DNA of 64,000 nucleotides from NCBI GenBank assembly GCA_965231865.1, contig CBDDOJ010000002.1:620001-684000 (forward strand), written 5' to 3'. This DNA is from WTGA01 sp965231865. Lineage in GTDB: Bacteria; Pseudomonadota; Gammaproteobacteria; Arenicellales; Poriferihabitantaceae. This document shows positions 16,408 through 25,677 of the stretch, piece by piece. The position numbers and the translations under genes are program-made. The notes below the pieces were generated by a model. That model worked only from the letters and a program-made list of their open reading frames with translations. It made no database searches and was not told the DNA's origin. How positions within the stretch are numbered: position 1 is the stretch's first letter; the number at the start of each line of letters is the position of its first letter.

Positions 16408-17734
16408 CAGCCTGATGGCCCCGGGGACCGGACATTATATGGGGCAGTTTGACCAGCTGAGTCAGCACCTGCCCGGAAACCGGCATCCCTGGTTTCAGGA
16501 CCAGCGAAAAATCAACCTGGCCCGTTTCGGGAAAGTCGGGTTTCCAACCCAGCAGGACGAAGATTGGCGGTATACGCCCCTGCGACCCATTACCGGAAAA
16601 TCCTTTGAGCTGGTGACCGCGGATACGGTGCCGGCGGATGTCGGGAAATTCCAGATCCCAGGCCTGGACAGCTACCGGATCCTTTTCAGGGATGGGATCC
16701 TGGACCCGGGCACCTCGGACCTGGATCAGCTCGGGGACCATATCGATGTCCAGCCGGTTTCCGATTTTCTCGATGACGGTCCTGAAGCCCTGAAATCCGG
16801 ATTCGGCGAAATCACCGGGGGGGCAGCACATGGATTCACGGCCCTGAACAACGCGTTGTTCAACGGCGGGGTGGTGATGACCCTGAAAGCCGGGGCGGTG
16901 ATGGACAAGCCCCTTGAACTGGTCTTTGTCAGTGGCAGGAACCTGGCCCTGGCACAGCCCAGGAACCGGATTTTGCTGGAACGGGGCAGCCGGGTGCAGA
17001 TGATCGAACGGTACGTGTCTGCCGGCCCGCATCCCACCCTGACAAACAGTGCGACCGAGATCATTCTGGATGAAGAGGCACAGGCCGACTACTATATCAT
17101 CCAGACCCAGTCCAATTCCGCGTACCAGGTGTGCGGAGTGGGGGTGCGGCAGGAGGCGGGGAGCCGGTTCAGCTGTCGTACGGTCACCCTGGGCGGTGCC
17201 CTGGTCCGGAACAATCTGTGCGCTGAACTCCGGGGAGTGCAGGCACATTGTGACATGTACGGCGCATACAGCCTTTCGGGCCGGCAGCATGTGGACAATC
17301 ATACGACGATGATTCATGCCGCTCCGGACTGCACCAGCAACGAACTGTACAAGGGCGTGCTTGACCAGCGGTCCCGGGGGGTTTTTCGTGGAAGGATCAA
17401 GGTCGAACAGGATGCGCAAAAAACCGATGCCCAGCAGGCCAACAATACGCTGATTTTATCCCGGGATGCAGAAATCGATACCAAGCCCCAGCTCGAGATT
17501 TACGCGGACGACGTCAAGTGTTCCCACGGGGCAACCATCGGCCAGATGGATGACAAGGCCCTGTTTTACCTGCGTTCCAGGGGAATTGACCTCCAGGAAG
17601 CCGAATCACTGCTGACCTATGCCTTTGTGAGCGAGGTGTTGAGCCAGGTCGAAATTGAACCCCTGCACCGGTACCTGGAGAAAGTGCTGGGGGAACAGTG
17701 GGGTCACGAAGATGCGTACCAAAGGATGGATTAA
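16391..17734 (+). CDS. sufD: Fe-S assembly protein SufD
   Basis: SufD pairs with SufB to form the scaffold heterodimer and helps iron entry. The product (447 residues from the ATG at 16391) contains KVGFPTQQDEDWRYT near the N-terminus. It ends with the beta-helix C-terminal signature DDVKCSHGATIGQMD, including the functionally important His. The start at 16391 overlaps sufC by 17 bases with GAGGAAC before it; ATGs at 16415 and 16439 are alternatives. After it comes sufT with a 3-base gap. In many operons sufS would lie at that point, and it is absent here. Confidence 0.93.
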   Translation: MPVPPDSLMAPGTGHYMGQFDQLSQHLPGNRHPWFQDQRKINLARFGKVGFPTQQDEDWRYTPLRPITGKSFELVTADTVPADVGKFQIPGLDSYRILFRDGILDPGTSDLDQLGDHIDVQPVSDFLDDGPEALKSGFGEITGGAAHGFTALNNALFNGGVVMTLKAGAVMDKPLELVFVSGRNLALAQPRNRILLERGSRVQMIERYVSAGPHPTLTNSATEIILDEEAQADYYIIQTQSNSAYQVCGVGVRQEAGSRFSCRTVTLGGALVRNNLCAELRGVQAHCDMYGAYSLSGRQHVDNHTTMIHAAPDCTSNELYKGVLDQRSRGVFRGRIKVEQDAQKTDAQQANNTLILSRDAEIDTKPQLEIYADDVKCSHGATIGQMDDKALFYLRSRGIDLQEAESLLTYAFVSEVLSQVEIEPLHRYLEKVLGEQWGHEDAYQRMD

Positions 17735-17737
17735 ACC

Positions 17738-18184
17738 ATGAAAAGAGTCAATTTTGATCCGGACCTGGAAAAGAAGAAGGCCGAGATCATGGAACAGTTT
17801 CACCACAATAACGGGCCGGAACAGCCGGAGGGTGCGGACCAGGAGGTGGAGGCCGACGCCCACGCCGGAGACCCGGTGACTGTAGAGGTGCTTCGCGAGC
17901 GCGTGATCGAGGCATTGAAGACGGTGTACGACCCGGAAATACCGGTGAACATTTACGACCTGGGGTTGATCTACAAGGTGGATGTGAAAGACCGGTTTGT
18001 GGACATTGACATGACCCTCACTGCCCCGGGTTGTCCGGTTGCCCATACGTTTCCCGGGATGGTCGAACGTTCCGTGACCCTGGTGTCCGGCGTGGATGGG
18101 GCAGCCGTTGAACTGGTGTGGGACCCGCCCTGGACTCCGGAGTTGATCAGCGAAGCCGCGAGACTCGAACTCGGACTGATATGA
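17738..18184 (+). CDS. sufT: SufT-like MIP18-family Fe-S maturation protein
   Basis: The protein has a variable acidic first 50 residues. A MIP18/DUF59 domain follows: VIEALKTVYDPEIPVNIYD, LGLIYKV, then TLTAPGCPVAHTFP with the conserved Cys and DPPWTPELIS. In bacteria SufT assists Fe-S maturation at high demand. The 148-residue length is slightly shorter than typical SufT (about 170-180). It starts 3 bases after sufD and overlaps the Rieske gene start by 4 bases (ATGA), so translation is coupled. Confidence 0.88.
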   Translation: MKRVNFDPDLEKKKAEIMEQFHHNNGPEQPEGADQEVEADAHAGDPVTVEVLRERVIEALKTVYDPEIPVNIYDLGLIYKVDVKDRFVDIDMTLTAPGCPVAHTFPGMVERSVTLVSGVDGAAVELVWDPPWTPELISEAARLELGLI

Positions 18185-18501
18185 GCGAGTGGTTCATCGC
18201 GGGCAAGGCGGAAGACCTGGGTCCCGGAGAGCGGTGGGTGGTGGAAGTGGACGATGTGATGATTGCCATTTTCAATCTGGATGGCGATTATTACGCCATG
18301 GAGGATGTGTGCACCCATGATGGCAGTGAAATCGCCAGCGGCTGCCTGGTTGGCGACAGTATCGAGTGCCCGCGGCATGGTGCGCGCTTCAATATCAAGA
18401 CCGGCGAGGTCACGGCCCCGCCCGCGTATGAACCCGTGGACACGTTCCCCGTGGAAGTGGACAACGGGATGATCAAGGTCCGGGATGACCGCTGGGACTG
18501 A
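18181..18501 (+). CDS. Rieske-type [2Fe-2S] ferredoxin
   Basis: The 106-residue protein is a small soluble Rieske ferredoxin. The cluster ligands are in VCTHDGSE and CPRHGARF (C-x-H and C-x2-H motifs). The start ATG at 18181 overlaps the sufT stop; an upstream in-frame start at 18118 would lie inside sufT and is rejected. Such ferredoxins are often the last gene of suf operons and may supply electrons for cluster assembly or act as a cluster client. No oxygenase partner is nearby. Confidence 0.9.
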   Translation: MSEWFIAGKAEDLGPGERWVVEVDDVMIAIFNLDGDYYAMEDVCTHDGSEIASGCLVGDSIECPRHGARFNIKTGEVTAPPAYEPVDTFPVEVDNGMIKVRDDRWD

Positions 18502-18732
18502 CTCCCTTCCAGTGGCCCCGGGTACCGGAGGCATCCTTCTTACCCCGGACGCAGAAGCCCTGGAGGGCAGGGGGTAAGCCGGTTTCATCCCGGAACGATC
18601 CGGCATGCCGTCCTCGGTCCGGGGATGGGCACACGGTAGGACCTTTCGGTTGCCGGGACCCATCAAGGTCCAGCGGACCCCGTTTTGGTCCGGTTTTCAC
18701 GAAATCCAGCGATTCCCGGCACTTCGACAGGG

Positions 18733-18893
18733 TCAGTCGTCCCTGGACTGGAACAGTGGAATCATCCAGATGAGGCAGGAGATCATCCAGACAACACTGC
18801 CGAGAATCGTCAGGGTATCCCCGTGGCAATAAAAATCACCCCGGCAACCAGAAAGCCGACCAGTCCAATCATCTGGTAGTGTTTTTCGCTCAT
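18733..18893 (-). pseudogene. small two-helix membrane protein with a frameshift
   Basis: The first part reads MSEKHYQMIGLVGFLVAGVI, then FIATG, a membrane helix, and stops shortly after. In the neighbouring frame the next codons read TLTILGSVVWMISC, then LIWMIPLFQSRDD, a second membrane helix with its own stop at 18733. Joining them needs one extra base in the C4 run at 18819-18822. Either a single-base deletion killed the gene or the assembly has a homopolymer error. The family is not known to me. Confidence 0.55.
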
Positions 18894-18991
18894 CAACGGG
18901 TTTCCTGGACAGGGACCGGGGGAGGCGGTGGTCCTGTCAGGACAGCGGGCAGCGGTCGACCTGAAGTCATGTCCCGGGATCCGGTTGTGGT

Positions 18992-19447
18992 TCAGTTCCG
19001 GGTGATCCGATAGCCGGGACCCCGGTCCGAAGAGAGATCCATCACGATTTCCTGTCCGCCGAAGCCCTGGACAATGTCGTGTGCCCGTACGGTCAGGGTA
19101 CGGACGTTTTCGGGGACACGCAGGCCGCCTTGGCTGCGTGTGAACGGCTGTTCGGTTTCGTGGGGGTGATGGAGCAGCCGGGTAAACGGGTCCGATGCGT
19201 TCTGTTTCAGGACCTGGCCCTGGTCGGTGACGATATCCCAGCCGTTGCAATAATCCCCCCATCCCGTGTCAGGGTGTGCCACGGTGACATGGAATGTCCA
19301 GTTACCGGAAGCATTTTCAACGGCTTCCACTGCGATGACGTCTGCATCGGCCTTTTCATCCGCGATGGAGACCCCGGAAATTCCCGGGATGACCGTGGAA
19401 AACACGACCATGATTCCGACAACAATACGTCGTTTAAAACCCATCAT
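18992..19447 (-). CDS. exported conserved hypothetical protein
   Basis: The 151-residue product has a clear signal peptide (basic MMGFKRRIVV, hydrophobic core, likely cleavage around residue 29). The mature part has an immunoglobulin-like beta pattern: WTFHVTVAHPDTGWGDYCNG, LLHHPHETEQPFTRSQGG and VRTLTVRAHDIVQGFGG. The His-rich HHPHETEQPFTR block is strikingly conserved in relatives I have seen, suggesting a periplasmic metal or ligand site. Divergent from murA. No function is assigned. Confidence 0.75.
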   Translation of the reverse strand: MMGFKRRIVVGIMVVFSTVIPGISGVSIADEKADADVIAVEAVENASGNWTFHVTVAHPDTGWGDYCNGWDIVTDQGQVLKQNASDPFTRLLHHPHETEQPFTRSQGGLRVPENVRTLTVRAHDIVQGFGGQEIVMDLSSDRGPGYRITRN

Positions 19448-19516
19448 AACTGTAAGCGGCCCAGATCAAGTGATGTACAATACCACAAAAACCAACTCTG
19501 TTTTCTTTTCCTCTCC

Positions 19517-20800
19517 ATGGACAAATTGATCGCAACCGGAGGCATTCCACTGCAAGGTGAAATACGGATTTCCGGTGCCAAAAATGCCGCGTTGCCGTTA
19601 ATGATTGCGTCATTGTTGACCGAAGAACCCCTGACCATCAGCAATATTCCCCATCTCCATGACATAACCACTACGATGGAGTTGCTGGGTCAGTTGGGGG
19701 TGAACCTGCAGGTGGATGAGAAGCTGTCCATCGAGGCGAGTGCCCGGGATGTCACCAGTGTGATGGCTCCCTACGAACTGGTACGAACCATGCGGGCGGC
19801 GATCCTGGTCCTGGGGCCATTGGTCGCCAGGTTTGGCGAAGCCGAGGTATCGTTGCCCGGTGGGTGCGCCATCGGGTCCCGGCCCATCAACCTGCATATC
19901 AAGGGCCTGGAAGCACTGGGGGCAGAAATCACTATTGACGGTGGATATATCAAGGCCACTGCCGACAGGTTGCAGGGGGCACGGATATTCATGGACCTGA
20001 TCTCGGTGACGGGGACGGAGAACCTGATGATGGCCGCCACGCTGGCAGACGGAACGACCACCATTGAAAATGCGGCCAGAGAGCCGGAAGTGGTGGATCT
20101 TGCCAATTGTCTCGTTTCCATGGGTGCAAGGATACAGGGTGCCGGAACCGATGAAATCATCATTGAGGGGGTGGAGAAATTGAGCGGCGGCAGCCACCGT
20201 GCCATTCCCGACAGAATCGAGGCCGGTACCTTCCTGGTGGCTGCCACGGTTTCCGGTGGGGAAATCAAAATCAGGGACGTGATTCCCAAGCAATTGGATG
20301 CGGTACTGGATAAACTGCATGAAGCCGGTGCCACCATTGAGACGGGAGAAGACTGGGTGTATCTGAAAGCGCCGGAAAGCCGAATCCAGCCCGTGAATAT
20401 TCGCACAGCCCCCTATCCGGCTTTCCCCACGGATATGCAGGCCCAGTTTGTCCTGCTCAATGCCATTGCGGAAGGGACGGCAACGGTTGTCGAAACTGTC
20501 TTTGAAAATCGATATATGCATATCCACGAGCTGCAGAGAATGGGAGCGAATATTGAGCTGGACGGAAATACCGCCGTGATTCGGGGGGTGGAACAGCTGC
20601 ACGGAGCGCCGGTCATGGCCACCGATCTGCGGGCTTCGGCATGCCTGGTGCTGGCGGCGTTGATTGCAGACGGGGAAACCGTCATTGACCGGATCTATCA
20701 TATCGATCGCGGGTACGCCAGCATCGAAGAAAAACTGTCCCAGATGGGGGCATGCATTCGCCGGGTTCCCGGCCATTATCTTGATGCCAGGGGGGCTTGA
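19517..20800 (+). CDS. murA: UDP-N-acetylglucosamine 1-carboxyvinyltransferase
   Basis: MurA adds enolpyruvate from PEP to UDP-GlcNAc, the first committed step of peptidoglycan synthesis and the fosfomycin target. The 427-residue product starts MDKLIATGGIPLQGEIRISG. It carries the active-site Cys loop PGGCAIGSRPINLH, the Arg/Lys-lined PEP region and the C-terminal RASACLVLAALIA. The ATG at 19517 is preferred; a much longer frame reaches upstream but lacks homology. A 35-base gap leads to hisD. Confidence 0.97.
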   Translation: MDKLIATGGIPLQGEIRISGAKNAALPLMIASLLTEEPLTISNIPHLHDITTTMELLGQLGVNLQVDEKLSIEASARDVTSVMAPYELVRTMRAAILVLGPLVARFGEAEVSLPGGCAIGSRPINLHIKGLEALGAEITIDGGYIKATADRLQGARIFMDLISVTGTENLMMAATLADGTTTIENAAREPEVVDLANCLVSMGARIQGAGTDEIIIEGVEKLSGGSHRAIPDRIEAGTFLVAATVSGGEIKIRDVIPKQLDAVLDKLHEAGATIETGEDWVYLKAPESRIQPVNIRTAPYPAFPTDMQAQFVLLNAIAEGTATVVETVFENRYMHIHELQRMGANIELDGNTAVIRGVEQLHGAPVMATDLRASACLVLAALIADGETVIDRIYHIDRGYASIEEKLSQMGACIRRVPGHYLDARGA

Positions 20801-20835
20801 ATGCGGGGAATCTCACCGTCTCCCATGGAATGTGA

Positions 20836-22146
20836 TTGAGGGAATTGAATCCAGTGTTGCGCGAACTGTATGTGGGTGACCCGGGCTTTGACCGCACCCT
20901 GGCGGGATTGCTGGACCGCCGGGAGAGCATTGCCGCGGACACTGAAGCGGTAGCGGACGGGATCATTGCCGATATCCGGGACCGGGGAGATGCGGCACTC
21001 GTGGACTACACCCGAAAACTGGATGGCCTGAAGGTCCACAATGCAGCGAGCCTGGAACTGGGTCCTTCGGACATTGAATCGATTTCCACGGAACTGGACC
21101 CGGACCTGCTGGCACCGCTGGGGGCGGCGGCGGCCCGTATCCGTACTTTCCATGAACGGGAGCAGCAGGCATCCTGGCAATATACCGAACCCGACGGCAC
21201 CGTGCTGGGTCAGCGGATTACGCCAATGGAAAAAGTCGGGATCTATGTGCCCGGGGGGAAAGCGGCGTATCCGTCCTCGGTGCTCATGACGGCGGTTCCT
21301 GCGAAAGTGGCTGGAGTGGGGGAGATTGTCATGACCGTGCCCCGGCCCCGGGGTGAAATCAACCCAGCCGTGGTCGTGGCGGCATCCCTGGCCGGGGTGG
21401 ACCGGATATTTACCATTGGCGGCGCCCAGGCCATTGCCAGCCTGGCGTATGGGACGGAAACGGTTCCTGCGGTGGACAAGATTGTCGGGCCTGGCAATGC
21501 GTATGTTGCTGCGGCGAAGAAAAGAGTGTTCGGGAAGGTGGGCATCGACATGATCGCCGGCCCTTCCGAAGTAGTGGTGATCTGCGATGAAACCGCGAAC
21601 CCCGATTGGGTGGCCATGGACCTGTTTGCCCAGGCGGAGCACGATGAGAATGCCCAGTCCATCGCGATTACGAATTCGGCCCATATGGTGCAAGCCATTC
21701 TGGAGTCCATGCGTCGCCTGTTGCCGGACCTGGAGCGCCGGGAAATCATTCAGCAATCCATCGCCGCCCAGGGGGCGGTGATCCGGGTGGATTCCTGGGA
21801 GGAGGCGGCACAGGTTGCCAACCGCATTGCCCCGGAGCATCTGGAACTGATGCTGGATAAACCTCGACCGCTCCTCGATCAAATCACCCACGCCGGGGCC
21901 ATTTTTGTCGGGCAGTACAGTGCCGAGGTGCTGGGAGATTACTGCGCGGGGCCCAACCATGTTCTGCCCACCGCGGGGACCGCACGATTCAGCTCACCGC
22001 TGGGGGTGTATGATTTCCAGAAAAAGACCAGTATCATTCAGGCGTCGCCGGCGGGGGCCGATGAAATGGCCCGAACGGCGGCACCCCTGGCCCGCTGTGA
22101 AGGGCTGACCGCCCATGAACAATCCGCGAAATACCGGATGCGCTGA
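20836..22146 (+). CDS. hisD: histidinol dehydrogenase
   Basis: HisD oxidises L-histidinol to L-histidine in two NAD-dependent steps, the last reactions of the pathway. Family motifs include EKVGIYVPGGKAAYPSSVLM, VDKIVGPGNAYVAAAK, the zinc and substrate site DLFAQAEHDENAQ, and EHLELMLDKP. The length (436 residues) is normal. The start is ambiguous between TTG at 20836 and TTG at 20845. It follows murA by 35 bases. In several gammaproteobacteria hisG lies between murA and hisD; here there is no room for it. Confidence 0.95.
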   Translation: MRELNPVLRELYVGDPGFDRTLAGLLDRRESIAADTEAVADGIIADIRDRGDAALVDYTRKLDGLKVHNAASLELGPSDIESISTELDPDLLAPLGAAAARIRTFHEREQQASWQYTEPDGTVLGQRITPMEKVGIYVPGGKAAYPSSVLMTAVPAKVAGVGEIVMTVPRPRGEINPAVVVAASLAGVDRIFTIGGAQAIASLAYGTETVPAVDKIVGPGNAYVAAAKKRVFGKVGIDMIAGPSEVVVICDETANPDWVAMDLFAQAEHDENAQSIAITNSAHMVQAILESMRRLLPDLERREIIQQSIAAQGAVIRVDSWEEAAQVANRIAPEHLELMLDKPRPLLDQITHAGAIFVGQYSAEVLGDYCAGPNHVLPTAGTARFSSPLGVYDFQKKTSIIQASPAGADEMARTAAPLARCEGLTAHEQSAKYRMR

Positions 22147-22164
22147 CCCGATTCGAGCAGACTG

Positions 22165-23265
22165 ATGCAAAAGCCGGACCGTACTGAAAAGGACCGCCTT
22201 GCCCCGGAAAGCCTGGTGCGGCAGGAAATCCGGGACCTGCAGGCCTACCATGTCCCCTCTGCCCGGGGGCTGATCAAGCTGGATGCCATGGAAAGCCCCT
22301 ATAGCTTTCCGGAGTCCCTGGTGGAGGAATGGAAGGAAACGGTGGGGGCTGCCCGGATCAACCGCTATCCGGATCCCGGCTGTACCCGGTTGCGGGAAAT
22401 TGTACGGGGTTGCTTTCAGGTGCCCGATGCCTGCGAGATCGTGTTTGGCAATGGTTCGGACGAGCTCATCCAGATGATTGTCATGCTGGTCGGGGGGTCC
22501 GGGAGGCCGGTTTTGGCCCCCGAGCCCAGTTTTTCAATGTACCGCCAGATTTGCGGACCCCTTGGGGCGGAGTTTGTCGGGGTTCCCCTGGGGGAAGACT
22601 ATTCACTGGATGGGGACCGGTTCCTGGGGGCGGTCAGGGACCAGGATCCGGCCGGCATTTTCCTGGCGTATCCGAACAATCCCACGGGCAACTGTTTTGA
22701 TGAAGGCCTCCTTGCCGAAGTGCTGGAGGTGGCCCGGGGGCTGGTTGTCATGGACGAAGCGTACTTCGCCTTTTGCCGGAAAACGTTTCTGAATGAAGTG
22801 GCTGGTCACGACAACCTCATGGTCTTGCGCACCATGTCGAAAAGTGGTCTGGCGGGCCTTCGGCTGGGAATGCTTTTTGCGAACCGCCCCTGGACCTCCC
22901 AGATCGAGAAAATCCGCCTTCCCTACAATATCAATTGCCTGACACAGCTTTCAATGCAGTTCTATCTGAAGCACCATGGGGTGCTGGACCGGCAGGCGCG
23001 GAACATTGTAGCGAGCCGGGAAACCCTGTACGGCGCACTGCAGGGAATTCCCGGCATTGTGGCGTTCCCCAGTGAGGCCAATTTCATCCTGTTCCGGGTC
23101 CAGGATGCCGGAACGGTGCATGCCAGACTGCGGGACCAGGGTGTGCTGGTCAAGAGCCTCCATCAGCCACAGACCGCCCTGGAAGACTGCCTGCGGGTGA
23201 GTGTTGGATCCGAAGCGGAGAATGAAGCCTTTCTCAAGGCGCTGGTCATCGTGATGGCAGGTTGA
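22165..23265 (+). CDS. hisC: histidinol-phosphate aminotransferase
   Basis: HisC is a PLP enzyme (fold type I) converting imidazole acetol phosphate to histidinol phosphate. Motifs are FGNGSDELIQM, AYPNNPTGNCFDE, VVMDEAYFAF and the PLP lysine segment RTMSKSGLAGLRLGM. The 366-residue length fits. It starts 18 bases after hisD and its 3' end overlaps the convergent tmcA by 20 bases. It may also serve other aromatic aminotransfers. Confidence 0.93.
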   Translation: MQKPDRTEKDRLAPESLVRQEIRDLQAYHVPSARGLIKLDAMESPYSFPESLVEEWKETVGAARINRYPDPGCTRLREIVRGCFQVPDACEIVFGNGSDELIQMIVMLVGGSGRPVLAPEPSFSMYRQICGPLGAEFVGVPLGEDYSLDGDRFLGAVRDQDPAGIFLAYPNNPTGNCFDEGLLAEVLEVARGLVVMDEAYFAFCRKTFLNEVAGHDNLMVLRTMSKSGLAGLRLGMLFANRPWTSQIEKIRLPYNINCLTQLSMQFYLKHHGVLDRQARNIVASRETLYGALQGIPGIVAFPSEANFILFRVQDAGTVHARLRDQGVLVKSLHQPQTALEDCLRVSVGSEAENEAFLKALVIVMAG

Positions 23266-25435
23266 ACCGCAATCGGATGGTTTCGAGTTGCCGGGGGTGG
23301 GTTCGAAGGAGAAATTCCCCGACCAGTTGTCTCAGTATGGCGGTTCCCGCCTTCCGACCTGCGGAGGCGGGCAGGGTGGAACAAGCTTTCCAGTCCCTGC
23401 CCTGGAGGACCCGTTCACAAAACAGGATGAGATCGCGTTGGGCGATCCGGGCAGGCCGGGGGTGCTGAAGGGTCGTCTCCCAGGCCCGTTCCAGGACGGC
23501 CCGGTGATTGTCCAGGGGATGTCCGGCATACGCAAATCCCGCCAGGCTTTCCAGTTCAGCCCGGCTCAGGTCCCGGGGCTTCGAATATTTTCCCATGCCC
23601 TGGTAAACCAGGGGGATCAGTGCCGGGTCCAGGTCCTTCAGCGCGGTTTTCAGCTGGGTCCCCAGGTTGTCTGAAAATTTCTGCACGGCCTGGCGCACCA
23701 GGGTTTTACCGGTCCCGGAACCCGGTCGGACCAGGCAAATGGAGGGGGAGCCGGATTGATGACGGTGGCTCATCCCGATCCGGACCGGCCGGTATCCGCA
23801 CCGGCACCAGAATGACATCACATCCGGGGCGGCACTGAACACGGTGCCGATGATGTCCGCCGTCCCGGAGAAATGCTTCTCGACATGGTGCAGCAGTCCG
23901 GTGCCCACGCCCCGGCGCTGAAATTCCGGATGGACCACGATCCGCATGATCCGGATGAATTTCAGCGGTGCCGCCTCGATGAACCCCTGTTGGGCACACA
24001 GCAATTCCGGCAGCAGGTGGCCGCTCGGACGACGCTGGTTTTTCCAGATTTCCCGGGCCATGGAATCATCCAGCCCCCCTTCCGTAACGGCCAGGGTGAC
24101 CCCGATGGTCTGTCCCTCCCGGTGGGACCGGAAAATGGTGAGGCTGTTGCTGTCCAGCAGGTGTCTCAGGTCAAAGGGGCGGGTCCGGTAGTGGGCCTGG
24201 GTCAACAGGCCGAACAGGTCGGTCAGCAGTTGTTCATCCTGACAAAGCGTCCCGGGTTCGACCGTTTCGACCCTGCATTCCGGTTTCCGGATGGAAGTTT
24301 CCTGGGGACGGCGGGGTTCGGCATCCAGCAGCAGGGAACGGAACAGGAACTGCTCAAGGGGGTCCTTCTTCGACCATCGAATGGGGGCGTGCAGGACACG
24401 GGTTTTCCAGCCGCGGGTCTGGTCGTCCAGCAACTTCGTGAACCTGAGCAAAAACCCGCGCCCGGTGCCTTCATACCCGTGTACCGTACTGGCAAAGGCA
24501 ATGCGGGGGTAGCGGGCCAGCAGCTTCTGCAGTGAGGAGACCGGAATGGAAGCGGCTTCGTCCACCAGTAGCAGGTCCGGGTGATATTCCCCCTGAATGA
24601 GCTGGTCGGCCGGGACGTATTTCAACTGTCCGGGGTGGCCGGCGTGCCGGAAAACCGCGTCCATGGAGGGACGGTTTTTCCCGGTCACGATGACCTGGTT
24701 CATGCCGTTGTCGAGGAGCTGTTTTGCCGCAATTCCCAACGATGCGGACTTGCCGCGTCCCCGGTCCGCCAGGAGCACAACCGGGCGGCGCCGTTTTCCG
24801 GTGGCCACCTTGATGACGGCCTCCACGGCTTTTTTCTGGTCGGAAAAATCCGGTACGGCGGGAATGCGGGATTTTTTCCGTGGCCACGGTCCCAGGGCCG
24901 GCAGTGTTCCATTCTGGCGGATGGTGAAGACGCCCAGTGAGTGGGAGGTGATCCGGATAAACCGCTGGATGTAGTGACTGAACGGTGGCCAGGGCTTTCC
25001 ATGAGAGATGATCCGCGGATATTGCGGGTCCCGGTACCCGGGCCACTGGCTGAAATCCGGGGTGATCAGAACCAGCAGGCCGCCAGCCTTGATGGTGCCT
25101 CCGGTAATGCCCAGGGCATCGGGGTCCAGCCCGCTGAAGCCATCATAGATGACCAGATCATATTCCCGGCCCAGGACATGCCGGGACTGGTGGAGGGAGA
25201 CCCGTTCGGCCCCGTCGAATGAAGAGGAGATTTCCGGGAGATCGGAAACCACCAGAACCGCGTCCTGCTGCCCCCCACTTGTCCACGGATGGATGGCATC
25301 CACCGCCCAGTCGGCAGTGCCGCAGAACAGGACGCAGAAGCGGTGCCGCCTGGACAACGCGATACGGCGCAGGGTCGGACCGAATTCGTCCAGATTCGCG
25401 GTTGAAGGGGTCAGGATGGCTTCCGGGTCAGCCAC
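23246..25435 (-). CDS. tmcA: tRNA(Met) cytidine acetyltransferase
   Basis: TmcA makes N4-acetylcytidine at the wobble base of elongator tRNA-Met using ATP and acetyl-CoA. The 729-residue protein shows an N-terminal DUF1726-like region, an RNA-helicase module with Walker A LADRGRGKSASLG near residue 225 and LLVDEAASIP near residue 300. A GNAT acetyltransferase domain follows (VHPEFQRRGVGTGLLHH near residue 490) with a helical tail. A GTG start at 25435 lies inside the 3' end of the ferredoxin gene (25-base overlap), so the two are coupled. Confidence 0.93.
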   Translation of the reverse strand: MADPEAILTPSTANLDEFGPTLRRIALSRRHRFCVLFCGTADWAVDAIHPWTSGGQQDAVLVVSDLPEISSSFDGAERVSLHQSRHVLGREYDLVIYDGFSGLDPDALGITGGTIKAGGLLVLITPDFSQWPGYRDPQYPRIISHGKPWPPFSHYIQRFIRITSHSLGVFTIRQNGTLPALGPWPRKKSRIPAVPDFSDQKKAVEAVIKVATGKRRRPVVLLADRGRGKSASLGIAAKQLLDNGMNQVIVTGKNRPSMDAVFRHAGHPGQLKYVPADQLIQGEYHPDLLLVDEAASIPVSSLQKLLARYPRIAFASTVHGYEGTGRGFLLRFTKLLDDQTRGWKTRVLHAPIRWSKKDPLEQFLFRSLLLDAEPRRPQETSIRKPECRVETVEPGTLCQDEQLLTDLFGLLTQAHYRTRPFDLRHLLDSNSLTIFRSHREGQTIGVTLAVTEGGLDDSMAREIWKNQRRPSGHLLPELLCAQQGFIEAAPLKFIRIMRIVVHPEFQRRGVGTGLLHHVEKHFSGTADIIGTVFSAAPDVMSFWCRCGYRPVRIGMSHRHQSGSPSICLVRPGSGTGKTLVRQAVQKFSDNLGTQLKTALKDLDPALIPLVYQGMGKYSKPRDLSRAELESLAGFAYAGHPLDNHRAVLERAWETTLQHPRPARIAQRDLILFCERVLQGRDWKACSTLPASAGRKAGTAILRQLVGEFLLRTHPRQLETIRLRFNLPSR

Positions 25436-25665
25436 TCATATTTGGCCATGAGTTCAGATGGGGACTCCCGGTGCGCCGGGTCAACGGGAATGCAATCCAC
25501 CGGACAGATTTCGACGCACTGGCTGGTTTCGAAATGGCCCACACATTCCGTGCACAATTTCCAGTCAATCTCGTAAATGATTTCCCCCTGATAAATGGCA
25601 TCGTTGGGACATTCAGGTTCACAGACGTCACAATTGATGCACATATCCGTGATGTAAAGGGCCAT
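25411..25665 (-). CDS. YfhL-type 2[4Fe-4S] ferredoxin
   Basis: This 84-residue ferredoxin has two cluster motifs, CINCDVCEPECP and CTECVGHFETSQCVEICP, with the insertion between cysteines of the second motif typical of YfhL/Allochromatium-type ferredoxins with low potentials. It is encoded 12 bases after coaD, an association common in proteobacteria. The electron partner is not evident. The 3' end overlaps the tmcA start. Confidence 0.93.
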   Translation of the reverse strand: MALYITDMCINCDVCEPECPNDAIYQGEIIYEIDWKLCTECVGHFETSQCVEICPVDCIPVDPAHRESPSELMAKYEWLTRKPS

Positions 25666-25677
25666 GCGCGGATTCTC

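Noticed and set aside
16322..17419. 365-codon minus-strand frame inside sufD
   Set aside because: Antisense shadow of sufD; no start signal or recognisable domain.
19079..19516. Extension of murA by 146 codons upstream
   Set aside because: The added residues lack MurA homology and are antisense to the exported protein gene at 18992; the family start is at 19517.
20776..21960. 394-codon minus-strand frame inside hisD
   Set aside because: Antisense to hisD, which carries all catalytic motifs on the plus strand.
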